A stretch of 64,000 bases of DNA, from positions 64,792,961-64,856,960 of the forward strand of contig CM024760.1 in assembly GCA_014218235.1 (NCBI GenBank), given 5' to 3'. The stretch is from Colocasia esculenta. Lineage: Eukaryota; Streptophyta; Magnoliopsida; Alismatales; Araceae. Below, in pieces: positions 1 through 10,195 of this stretch. The first letter of the stretch is position 1; each line of letters opens with the position of its first letter. The notes under the pieces are model-generated. The model worked only from the letters and a program-made list of their open reading frames with translations. It made no database searches and was not told the origin of the DNA. Position numbers and translations under genes: made by a program.

Positions 1-1539
1 TCTCGTCTTTGCTATTAAGGCACAAAACATGATAAGAAAGGGCTGTGTGGCATTGAGAAGAAAGTAACTAAGATATCGGACATTCATATAGTGCAAGAAT
101 ATCCCGATGTGTTTCCCGATGAGCTGCTAGGCATTCCACCCGAGAGAGATGTGAATTTCTCAATTTATCTCGTACCTGGAAATGCACCGGTATCACGCCA
201 ACCATACATGATGTCCCCCGCCGAATTGAAAGAATTAAAGGAGCAATTGATGGAACTGCTGGAGAAAGGATTTATCAGATCGAGTATTTCTCCTTGAGGA
301 GCACCAGTGCTGTTCGTCAAGAAAAAGGATGGATCTATGAGATTGACTACAAGTAGCTGAATAATCTCACTATCAAGAACAAGTACCCTCTGCCTCCTGT
401 CGATGAATTATTTGATCAAATATCAGAAGCCAAATATTTTTCTAAAATTGACCTTAGATCGGGATATCATCAGATGAGGATTAAAGATGCAGACATATAC
501 AGATGGCTTTCAGGAGCATGTACGGTCATTACGAATTTGTAGTCATGCCTTTTGGACTAACCAATGCTCCTACAGCTTTGATGCAACTGATGAACAGCAT
601 ATATCGGCCCTACCTCGACAAATTTGTCATGGTATTCATTGATGATATTCTCATATACTCCAAGACCAAGGAAGAGCATGAGGAGCATTTGAGGATTGCT
701 CTGCAGATTCTGTGGGACAACAAGCTCTATGCAAAATTGAGCAAGTGTGAATTCTGGCTTGAGGAGGTGTCATTTCTAGGCCATGTTATTTTCAAGGATG
801 GTATCGTTGTCGATCCTTCCAAGGTAGAAGCTGTGTTGAACTAGGAAAGGTCGACCAATGTCGCAGAGATAAAAGCTTTCTTTGATTGGCTGGTTATTAT
901 AGACGATTCATAAAAGACTTCTCCAAGATAGCTGTACCTCTTATGCATCTTACATGGAAAGATAACCCCTATGTCTGGTGCAAGGAGTGCAAGAAGAGCT
1001 TTCAGACACTGAAGCAATTATTGACATCTGCACCTGTCCTCGCATTACCTATCGAGGGCGAAGGATTCTCAGTCTACACTGATGCATTTGGAATCGGTCT
1101 AGGCTACGTATTAATGCAGAACGAAAATGTGATAGCATATTCTTCAAGCAGTTGAAGCCACACGAAGTCAACTACCCAGTCCATGACTTAGAATTAGCTA
1201 CAGTATTTTTTGCACTCAAAATCTAGAGGCATTACCTATGTGGGGAGAAATTTGTTGTCTACTCCGACCACAAGCGTATGAAGTATTTGTTTTCTCAGAA
1301 GGAGCTTAATATGAGACAAAGGAGATGGCTGGAATATTTGAAGGACTTTGATTTCAACATTCAATATCACCCAGGCAAAGGTAATGCAGTAGCTGATGCA
1401 CTCAGTAGGAAGCCAGTAGCTTCTTTATCCTGTCTAGTCATAGGCGAGATGTAATTACTTGAGCAATTCGCCAGTTTGAATCTAAATATTGAGGAAATAA
1501 GTGATAAGATGTTGGTAGCTAATCTTATAGCTCAACCCA
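1..1539 (+). pseudogene. gypsy pol remnant: reverse transcriptase and RNase H
   Basis: In its family this polyprotein part copies element RNA into DNA and degrades the RNA strand. The RT start (EYPDVFPDELLGIPPERDV), the KIDLRSGYHQMRI block, MPFGLTNAP and the catalytic FIDDILIYS are seen in order at about 91-844. A connection segment (GYYRRFIKDFSKIAVPL) follows at about 890, then RNase H with VYTDA at about 1075 and VADALSRKP at about 1390. In-frame stops interrupt it after SISP (about 296), after TTSS (about 355), after EAVLN (842) and near 1152, and there is a frame change near 850-885. It cannot encode a full protein. Its last codons before the copia insertion read ...LVANLIAQP. The family call is firm; the exact lineage is less so. 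Confidence 0.92.
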
Positions 1540-1767
1540 TGTTGAGTTTTCATTCTAACATTTATAACAACATGTTTTTGATGATGAATAACTTCAATTG
1601 AGGTTTGATACATGTAACACATGAAAAGGAAACTAATGCAATATTTGATTGTTTGTGTATTCAAAATACTTAACTTTACATGTTTCATCATGTAGGTACA
1701 AATGCACAAAGTCAAGCTCTCTCAAAGTAAGTGAAAAAGATCACAAAAAGCAAAAGACTGGTCACCT

Positions 1768-2032
1768 GTCGACAGACACAAAAGACCTGTCGACAGATCT
1801 CATAGGTGTGATCTGCCAGAAGAACCATAGTTCAGAAAGTCTTCATCTGTCGACAGATGACAGATCGACTGTCGACAGATCTCACAGTCTATAACATCCA
1901 GACTTCTGTCGTTTACACAAAAGAGCACATCTGTCGACAGATGGTCTTCGACTGTCGACAGATCTCACAGAGCTAAAGATCCATACTTCTATTTTACTGT
2001 CGCTTGTCGACAGATGGCCAAGACCTGTCGAC
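1768..2032 (+). promoter_or_regulatory. Array of eight CTGTCGACAG-type palindromes in the LTR of element A
   Basis: The GTCGAC core occurs at 1768, 1789, 1849, 1871, 1933, 1954, 2006 and 2027, usually within the 10-bp palindrome CTGTCGACAG and often followed by ATCTCACAG. The cluster lies 90-350 bp upstream of the LTR TATA box, where U3 enhancer sites would be expected. The 3' LTR has the same eight positions with a few C-to-T or G-to-A changes. The regulatory role is inferred from position and repetition only. Confidence 0.6.
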
Positions 2033-2119
2033 ATACGGAGTATAACTCAAACTACAGAAAGTTTCTAAGTTATCCTAGGAGGTGTTACCAACTATCACGT
2101 TTCTCCATGTGAGAACTCC

Positions 2120-2128
2120 TATATTTAA
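2120..2128 (+). promoter_or_regulatory. Putative TATA box of LTR A
   Basis: The sequence TATATTTAA lies downstream of the palindrome array and about 740 bp before the LTR end. It is followed by a leader-like stretch. The same block is present in the 3' LTR at about 12292. Confidence 0.5.
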
Positions 2129-2861
2129 ACACCTTTTTGAAGGAAATTTCGTAGAGAAGCAGCCACAACCAAAAACCCTAGAGCTACTCCAAGTTTCACA
2201 AGAGTTGCTGCTGCCCTACTTCAGACTGCTGCACAGAGCCCTAAAGATCCGTCGATCCAGCAGTTCTTGAAGGAAGAACGTTGAGGATTCAACCTTCTCC
2301 ATCGACTCAAAGCATTCAAGTCGAAGATTGAAGTTCCTTCAGGCGTTCTCAGAAGAGTTCTTCACCAGGATTTATTCTCTCACTCAGAACTCTCTCTTTT
2401 TTCATATTTCTACCATCCATGTGTGTGATGTGGTGATTCAAGCGACCCTTGTGCTTGAGATCACGTGTTTGTGTTGTTCTGATCGTGGGTGCACATCAGA
2501 AAACACGTGTGTGTGAGTTGTAGTCACCGAACTCGCTCATAAGCAGTTTTCTCTGCGTGTGTGTGTGTGCCGTGGACGTAGGATACACAATTTGTGTACT
2601 CCGAACCACGTAAATTTTCGTGTCTTGTGGTTTGAACGTTTTTTCACGTTAGATGCTTGATAGGCACGTTGCATTCACACACTAGATAGATTGCTAACTC
2701 ATCTACACATCGTCAACACATCTAAGTCTCACGTTGTTTCTACAGAAGATTCAAAAGACTTTGTTGTGATTGAAAAATGGTTGTTTTCAAACTTTTAATT
2801 GGTAGTAATCTATTCAACCCCCCTTTCTAGATTACCATATTGGATTCTGCAAACCTTTCAA

Positions 2862-2875
2862 TTAGTATCAGAGCC
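2862..2875 (+). other. Primer binding site of element A
   Basis: TTAGTATCAGAGCC begins two bases after the LTR end. It matches the usual TTGGTATCAGAGC site for initiator Met tRNA, with one G-to-A change. Confidence 0.85.
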
Positions 2876-2935
2876 AAGTTTCTCCGATTTACTGTCTTGT
2901 TTGCTTAATCTTACGATCAGAAGATTCACGGTCAA

Positions 2936-4983
2936 ATGGAATCTAGCAAGGGGTTCATGGCCGAGGGTTACTCAGTGACTAGGCCACCATTTTTGATGGA
3001 ACTAATTATCCCTATTAGAAAAATCGCATGCAGTGTTCCTGAGAGCACAGAACTACGAATTGTGGAAAATTGTCCACAAAGGTGAGTATACCCTTCCTGA
3101 GAGACAGGACCGACAACTAGGATCAAGGGACCTCAAAGGGGCACTCACTACCATGATGCAATCCCTTCGCATGCGGTGCCATCACACTGAGTACCAGGTC
3201 CTGAAGTACCACATCGCAAAGTACATCGAGCGAATGATGCATCGGTCATCAACGAGTACTCGAGTTTCCATCACATCGGAAAGGAGATGTTGGACAAACT
3301 CGAGCTCATTTATGAAGGTACGTCGAGGTAGGTATGGGAAACAAAAGCAAGCATGTTGGTTTCAGAATATGAGATGTTTAAAATGAATTCCACTGAAACC
3401 ATCTCTGACATGTTTGCAAGATTCATGTTAATAATTAATGGTTTGAAAGGCCTGAAAAAGGAATACTCGGAGAGTGACTTGGTGAGGAAGATTCTTCGGT
3501 CTCTTCCATCCTCATGGAACACCAAAGCCACTGTCATTGAGGATTCCAAAGACCTTTCAAAAATGAAATTGGATGAACTCATTGGCTCACTGATGACTTA
3601 TGAAATAAACATGAAAAGAAAGGAAACTGAAGAAAATCCTAGGAAGCCACTTGCCTTGAAGGCTTCCAGGAAAAATTCCTCAGCTTCCAAGAAGGAAGTC
3701 ATTCAGGAAAGTAATGAGTCTGAATCATCTAGTGAGAGTGAGAATGATGAAATGGCCATGCTCACAAGACAATTCAAAAATTCGTGAAATACAAAAGGAG
3801 AGGTTCAGGAATCTCTAAACCTTTCCAAAAGAAAGAATTTTTCAATAAATCTGATGCTAACAAAAAATCTGAGATTGTGTGTTATGAGTGCAAAAAGCAA
3901 GGGCACATGAGAGGAGAGTGCCCTGAGCTTAAGAAAAGCTGAAGAAAGACAAGTTCACCTTCAAGAAAGCCAAGGCAATGTTGGCCACTTGGCGATGAAG
4001 ACGAGGATGATCACAGCCAGGCTACCTCCGGAGATGATGAAGTCCACTGTCTCATGGCGAGAAGTGAAGACTCAAATGAGGTAAACTCTTCCTTTGAAAG
4101 CTACTCAGTTGATGAATGGGAAGAGGCTTATACTGTGTTATTTGAAAAATTCTGTGAACTAAAATCTGAAAACAAGGCACTCAAAAAGAAAGCCAACCAT
4201 CTTGTCAACACACACAAAATGATGAGAAAGTTGCATCATTGATGAAAGACATTGAAATGATGAAAATTGATGAAGAAGCTCACCATGAGAGATGGATAAT
4301 TTGAAATTGAAATCCAAGAGGTTCAAAAAGAAAAAGTTGATTTAATGAACTCCTTTGAAACTCTTCAAGGTGAGCATGAGAAACTGAAAGAAAAATTGGA
4401 AAAGACTGAAGAAAATCTAAAAGGGAAATCTGAAGATTTGTCGAGGTTTGTTAAAGGGAAACAAAACCTTGATGCAATCTTGGGGTCAAACATCATTGTT
4501 CCAAAACATGGGCTTGGGTTTCAACCAGTTAAACAAAAGAAAATTGGTCATAATTTGATAACATCCTTTGTTGAAACAAGCTCAAGTACAAGTAAGAGTA
4601 CCCTCTCAAAGAACAGCAAAAATAAGGCTAAGGGAATGCAACCCCAAACCAAGGCAAAGAAGCCTAATGCGGGTACAGGTTTAAGATCTGTTGACAGCCC
4701 CAAGGAGAGCTGTCGACAGGTCAGGAAAACTAGTCTAAAAAAAAATTGACAAGGCAACAGAAAGGTAAGATGCCCATGCATGCTCCAAACAACATCAAGC
4801 CCACTGTTGTAAACAAACCATCTTCATGCATGATCTGCAAAAAGATTGGACACATTGAAAAACAATGTTGGAATAACCCAAATAAACAAAAATTCAAACA
4901 AGTTTGGATTCCAAAGCATTTATTGTTTGGCATGAATGATACCTTGGCACCCAAAGTGATTTGGGTACCAAAACCTCTTGTCT
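2936..4983 (+). pseudogene. copia gag (element A), frameshifted
   Basis: Gag forms the retrotransposon particle and binds its RNA. The start ATG at 2936 gives MESSKGFMAEGYSVTRPPF, a typical copia gag opening. A missing T then shifts the frame (FFDGTNY is recognisable across it). The UBN2-type core is clear at 3353-3787: SEYEMFKMNSTETISDMFARF, then LRSLPSSWNTKATVIEDSK and LDELIGSLMTYE. A CCHC zinc knuckle CYECKKQGHMRGEC lies at 3880-3921 in another frame. An acidic and coiled-coil stretch follows (about 4050-4500). After it come the linker with two palindromes (4688-4719) and a second Cys-rich motif CMICKKIGHIEKQC at about 4827. At least three frame changes and several stops break it. Confidence 0.9.
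4688..4719 (+). promoter_or_regulatory. Palindrome pair inside the gag-protease linker of element A
   Basis: CTGTTGACAG (4688-4697) and CTGTCGACAG (4710-4719) lie in coding sequence and are read as the residues around RSVDSPKESCRQV. They are the same palindrome as in the LTR of this element. Element C has its own palindrome type at the equivalent gag position (53681-53771). Confidence 0.5.
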
Positions 4984-6220
4984 AATTCACATGTGCAGGA
5001 ATGCCTAGCAGCCCACAATCAAAACAAATGGTACTTGGATAGCGGCTGCTCGAGGCACATGACGGGGGACAAAGGAAAATTATATATGCTCGTTGAAAAG
5101 GATGGAGGTCAGGTTATATTCGGAGGCAACAACAAAGGCCAGATCATTGGCTCAGGTAAGGTCGGTAAGTTTTCCTCTAATTCAATAGATAATGTGCTAC
5201 TTGTTGACGGCCTTCATCATAATTTGCTCAGCATAAGTCAATTGTGTGATAAGGGTCACAAAATTATCTTTGAATCAGATTCAAGTCAAATACTTGATAA
5301 GGAAACAGGAAGTCTGAATTTTTCTTGAAAAAGGATAAATAACATCTACATGGTTGACTTAGATGATCCAGAAAATAATGATTTGTGTCTTGTAGCAAAC
5401 AAACAGGACGAGCTTACATTGTGGCATCGTAGTCTCGGTCACGCTAGCTATAATGTATTGCACAAGATCATGAGGCTTAAATTGGTGAGTGGTCTTCCTG
5501 AAATTTCCTTTAACAAGAATGAGAATTTCTGTGATGCATGTGCACAAGGAAAACAAACTCGGAAATCCTTCAAATCAAAGGCACCGTAAGTACTTCTAAT
5601 ACTTATGAACTGTTGCACATGGACCTATTTGGACCTACGAGAACACTTAGTCTCAATGGCAAGCGTTATGGCTTTGTCATTGTAGATGACTCTCTAGATT
5701 CACTTGGGTAAAATTCCTGGCTCACAAGAATGAAGCTCTAAGTGTTTTTTAAGAATTCTTCAACAAAATTGAGCATGGAAATGTCAATAAAATTTGCTCT
5801 ATCCGCACTGATCACGGGGAGAATTTGACAATAATTCCTTCTCCGAATTTTGCAGGAACCAAGGCATAGAACACATGTTCTCCTCCCCAAGAACTCTAGA
5901 TCAAAATGGGGTCGTGGAGAGGAAGAATAGAACCTTGGTGGAGATGGCTCGTACGCTTCTGGTCGAGAATCAACTTGCGAGAACTTTTTGGGCAGAAGCG
6001 TAAACACGTCTTGCTACATTCTTAACCGAGCCATGGTAAGACCCGTATTCAAGAAACTCCTTATGAACTTCTGAAAGGTAAGAAACCCACTATTGGGTAC
6101 TTTAAGTTTTTGGTTCAAAGGTGTTCATACATAAAATGATAAAAATGATTTGGACAAGTTTGAAGCCAAAAGCGATCAAGGTATTTTCTTGGATACTCAG
6201 AACACTCTAGAGCCTATAGG
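4978..6220 (+). pseudogene. copia protease and integrase (element A), broken
   Basis: The protease reads WYLDSGCSRHMTGDKG at about 5029-5080, with the catalytic D-S-G intact. The GAG-pre-integrase segment LTLWHRSLGHASYNVLHKIM...FCDACAQGKQTRKSF (about 5410-5572) supplies the HHCC zinc site. The integrase core follows across several frames: DLFGPTRT near 5625, a DHGE-like acidic block near 5812, and SSPRTLDQNGVVERKNRTL near 5885-5940, which holds the catalytic glutamate. Stops occur after LNFS (5326), after KSKAP (about 5588) and in the core. The enzymes would process the polyprotein and insert the DNA copy, but this copy cannot make them whole. Confidence 0.9.
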
Positions 6221-6619
6221 GTGTTCAATCTGAAATCTAGAACAGTGGAAGAAACTCCACATGTTGTTTTTGATGAAACTCAACTCAAGCCTAACAATGC
6301 AAATGCTTACAGGTTTGATGAATCTGAAGGAACAACGTTGGGGAACTTCAAAGTAAAGGAAAAGAAAAGTCTCAAGCTAGTTCAAAAACTAAGAGTGGAT
6401 CTCTTCGAAGGTATGATGATGAAGAGGATATTCTTCCGTTCAACAATTCAGAAGATGTACCTGACAAAGATCCACAAGAGGAAGAACAACACTTGAACCA
6501 CATCAAGCACTTCCTCTTCCAGAACAACCTCCTCAAATGCAAGATCTTCCAGGGCCTTCAACAGTCATGAATGTGAGGTATTCAAAAGATCATCCTCTTG
6601 AGAATGTGATAGGAATTTA

Positions 6620-8212
6620 AATGAGTCGGTTCAAACTAGATCTAAGGTTAATCAAATAGTTGAACAGGACCATTTAGCTTTTGTCTCTCACGTGGAACCC
6701 AAGAATGTTGAAGAAGCCTTAAAAGAAGATTCATGGATTGATGCTATGCATGAGGAGCTTGGGCAATTCAAAAAAACAATGTATGGAGTTTAGTTCCTAA
6801 AACCCCTGAAATGTCTATCATAGGTACAAGGTGGGTCTTTAGAAACAAACTCAATGAAGAGGGTAAAGTGGTGAGAAACAAGGCTAGACTGGTTGCAAAA
6901 GGATATAATCAGGAATTCAGTGTAGACTTTGAAGAATCTTTTGCACCTGTAGCTAGGCTAGAAGCAGTTAGAATTTTGTTAGCATATGCATGCTCAAACA
7001 ATTTAAATTGTATCAAATGGATGTCAAAACTGCTTTCTTGAATGGCTACATAAAAGAGGAAGTCTATGTCTCTCAACCACCGGGCTTTGAAGATCATGAG
7101 AAACCTAATCATGTCTATAAATTGCACAAGGCTCTTTATGGTTTGAAACAGCACCCCGAGCTTGGTACGACAGATTAAGTACATTTCTGGTAAGCAAAAC
7201 TACTCAAGAGGTAAAGTAGACCAAACTCTCTTTACAAAGAAAGTTCGCACACACATCATTGTTGTTCAAGTTTATGTGGACGACATTATTTTTGGATCTA
7301 CTACCCTTCACTGTGTGAGGAATTTTCCAAGCACATGCACAGTGAATTTGAGATGAGTCTAATGGGGGAGCTTCATTCTTTCTTGGTTTGCAGGTCAAGC
7401 AATGGAGGATGGCTTCTTCATAACCAAGAAAAGTATGTCAAAGAGCTACTAAAAAGGTTTCAATTTGAACAATCAAAGCCTGCCTCAACACCCATGAGCA
7501 CTAGTATAAAACTTGAAAAAGATGAGAAAGGTAATCGGTAGATGCCAAACAATTCCGAGGTATGATTGGCTCTCTCCTCTATCTTACTGCAAGTTGACCA
7601 GATATTCAGTTCAGTGTTTGCCTCTGTGCTAGATACCAATCTAGTCCAAAGGAAACCACTTAATTGCAGTTAAAGAGAATTTTCAGATATCTCTCAAGTA
7701 TGTTTGATTTGGGTCTTTGGTATCTAGCAGGTAGTAGCTTTGACTTGGTCTCCTATTCTGATGCTGACTATGCTGGATGTAAAATTGACATGAAAAGCAC
7801 TAGTGGCTATTGCCAAATCCTTGGCAGTTGCATGGTTTCGTGGGCATCCAAGAAGCAACACTTGGTTGCACTCTCCACTGCAGAGGCAGAATATGTTGCT
7901 GCAGGGAGTTGTGTGGCACAAGTGTTGTGGATAAAAAGTCAATTGTGTGACTACAACATTGATATTGGATGCACACCCATCCTATGTGACAACACCAGTG
8001 CAATCAACTTATCAATGAATCCCATTCAACACTCTAGGACAAAACACATAGAAATCCATCACCATTTCTTGAGAGATGAGGTAGCCAACAAAACCTTAGA
8101 AATCAGTTTCATACCTACAGAAAAACAATTGCCTGACATCTTTACCAAACCTCTAGCTGAAGATAGATTCACCACTTTGAGAAGAGAATTGGGCTTGTGT
8201 AAATTGCAGTGA
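6620..8212 (+). pseudogene. copia reverse transcriptase and RNase H (element A), broken
   Basis: RT motifs in order are GTRWVFRNKLNEEGKVVRNK (about 6822), ARLVAKGYNQEFSVDFEE, the YQMDVKTAFLNGYI block (about 7011), ALYGLKQ (about 7130) and the catalytic VYVDDIIFGST (about 7270). A TGA stop and frame changes separate them near 6780, 7040, 7178 and 7354. RNase H is one open stretch at 7664-8212: YSDADYAGCKIDMKSTSGYC, WASKKQ, LSTAEAEYVAAGSC, HIEIHHHFLRDEV and the terminal PDIFTKPLAEDRF. The open RNase H frame ends at 8212, so pol ends there as in related elements. Confidence 0.92.
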
Positions 8213-10006
8213 AACTTATCCATATACTGAGCATATGTCTCTTGTGTCACCAACTATGAGGTATATTAAATAGTGTTTATGGAAGAACAAGTAAAGCTTG
8301 TTTGTAAACTCACATTATGTGTAGAGGAAAAATCCTCCGCCACGTATCCATAGTTGACATGCATGTAAGGGGTATGTACTTTATATAGGGATGAGTTTCT
8401 TTACAATTTGCCCATTCTCTACTACAGTGGAACATTGAAAATCTCAACAATCTGTCTTCCTGAAAGCTTGGTGTGCTCACATGGTTGGTCTAGTTGTAAT
8501 AGTGTGTCTTGAATATTCAATTGCTTGTTTTCACTTGAGCACACAGTATGGGGGAGCTAGTTTAGGTTAGATGTCCTTCATGAGATGAGAATCACTCATT
8601 CCATGTGTATCTTCAATTCCCTCACTTGTCATGATCATCTCACTCTTCATTCTAACCTTAAACCAGTTTTGCACAGGCATCTGTCGACAGCTCCCACTCC
8701 ATCTGTCGACAGATTAGACCTCACAGAACTCTAATCCTTCTGTCTGTGCAATCTGTCGACAGACGACAGATTGTCTGTCGACAGATCTCACAGGTTCTGC
8801 TCTGCCCGAACTGGCCTTTCTTCTGTCTGTGTGATCTGTCGACAGGCACTTCTCTAGCTGTCGATAGCCACCAAGTCTTCAAGCAATTCATGCCTATTTC
8901 ACATCCTACTTGTTGAGCAGGTTCATGTACTTTCACTAAGGTGTTTATTGGGTGGATATACATGTTTAACTTCATCATATACATATGATATTGATGCTAT
9001 CCCCTAAACCACCATGATTTGGACATACTACTCATGCTTGGGTTTATGTTACATCATTCTGAAATATGAACTATCTTAGAGGATAAACACCTAAACTCCA
9101 TTGAATAATTTCCTTGTAGGCACACACCATTCTCAGACAATTGAAAAATCTCATGGTCATTGAACTTTATGTTTTGAACTGAAGGATAATCATATACATT
9201 TCCTTGATCTTAAGTTTAAGCTAAAATGGAGAAAAGCTACCTATTTCAGAAAAATATACAACGTCATTTAAAAAATAAAAATTGGGATAAAGGTAGAGCT
9301 ATGATGGTCTTTCTGAGTAACCGGGAGACGGGCATCACAAATGTCTGCCCTCGTGTCAAAAAACAAACTCATTATCTCTATACAACGGTATAATGGAAAC
9401 TTCGACTGAGTAACTGGGGGTACGGGCACTTGTCATGTCTATCCTCATGTCAAAAGTGTGAAGTTATCTTGAATATCACCTTTCCCATTGCATTCTTTTC
9501 TTGAAAGCAAAAAATGCATGAAATAGTGTGAAGCCTCCACAGTGTCTCAAATCTAAAGGTCATGTAGTGTTTGTGGCTATCCAGATGTTTAGACATTTAT
9601 GTCAATCATCATTTCATCCTCATAAACTTGGGATAGTGTTGGTCTACAATGTCCTTAATCAACCAAGGGTAATGGTGTCTTTTCTCAACGAATGGAAAAT
9701 GTTCTCTTAATGCTTTAACTTTAAGTCCCTTGGGTATTATGTTTAAACCATTTGGGTAAGTGGGAGAGTCTTAATGTCCATGACAATGATAGGTTACAAT
9801 ATGTGTTTACCCATCTTACACCTTACAAATATGCCTCATGTAACCATGCTCCCATTCTTTCTTCAAAATCCACATAAAAAATCACTGGCAGAAATCTGCA
9901 GGATCTGTCGACAGATCCCCTATCACGGCAGACCCGGTTTGGGAAGTCCAACGGGCACGCCGTTTGGGGCTTTTTTGGTGGGGCTTGCCTTTTAAAATCC
10001 CCTCCC
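8213..10006 (+). other. Non-coding stretch between pol and ORF3 of element A
   Basis: No protein family is recognisable here. A GGGGGAG purine block follows pol at about 8551, and a cluster of palindromes lies at 8681-8867. An imperfect repeat occurs at about 9315-9360 and 9404-9452 (TGAGTAACYGGG ... GGGCA ... CTCRTGTCAAAA). A similar block is found in element C at about 48975-49035 on the opposite strand. Confidence 0.6.
8681..8867 (+). promoter_or_regulatory. Six CTGTCGACAG-type palindromes after pol of element A
   Basis: Perfect CTGTCGACAG occurs at 8681, 8703, 8753, 8775 and 8835, and CTGTCGATAG at 8858. The spacing and the AGATCTCACAG neighbour are as in the LTR array, but this is internal DNA. 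Confidence 0.5.
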
Positions 10007-10020
10007 CTTTCTATAAAAAG
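9907..10020 (+). promoter_or_regulatory. Putative internal promoter upstream of ORF3 in element A
   Basis: A palindrome CTGTCGACAG (core 9907) lies about 100 bp before a good TATA box, TATAAAAAG at 10012-10020. A pyrimidine-rich leader-like stretch follows up to the ORF3 start at 10196. The palindrome-to-TATA distance is like that in the LTR. This suggests separate transcription of ORF3 and is not proven. Confidence 0.5.
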
Positions 10021-10195
10021 GCATCCACAGGTTTCCTTCCCCTCCTACCACCAAAACCCTTCTCCACCTCCCCTCCAAATCTCCATCCCCTGTCTGGACG
10101 AGAAAACCCTACCTTCCTCCGGTCTTCCTTCCTCTCATCTGAGCCCTCACCCATGTCTCTCTCTCACGCTCATCCTTCTTCTTCTAACCTTCCTC

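Larger units (their letters stand above)
1540..2860 (+). repeat. 5' LTR of copia element A
   Basis: It matches 11713-13031 almost base for base over its whole length, including the (GT)n stretch near 2562 and the terminal block AATCTATTCAACCCCCC. It starts TGTTGAG and ends CTTTCA, directly before the primer binding site. It contains an array of GTCGAC palindromes (1768-2032) followed by a TATA box (2120). Short reading frames inside (for example 2082-2270) also occur in the other LTR copy and are treated as chance. Confidence 0.92.

Noticed and set aside
1768..2032. Regularly spaced palindromic repeats resembling a CRISPR array
   Set aside because: The repeats are 10-12 bp, spacing is irregular, the setting is a plant LTR, and the sequence is duplicated in the other LTR. 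It is a promoter-type motif cluster, not CRISPR.
2082..2516. Two 62-codon frames in LTR A, repeated in the 3' LTR
   Set aside because: They are conserved only because the LTRs are duplicates. No family or coding signature.
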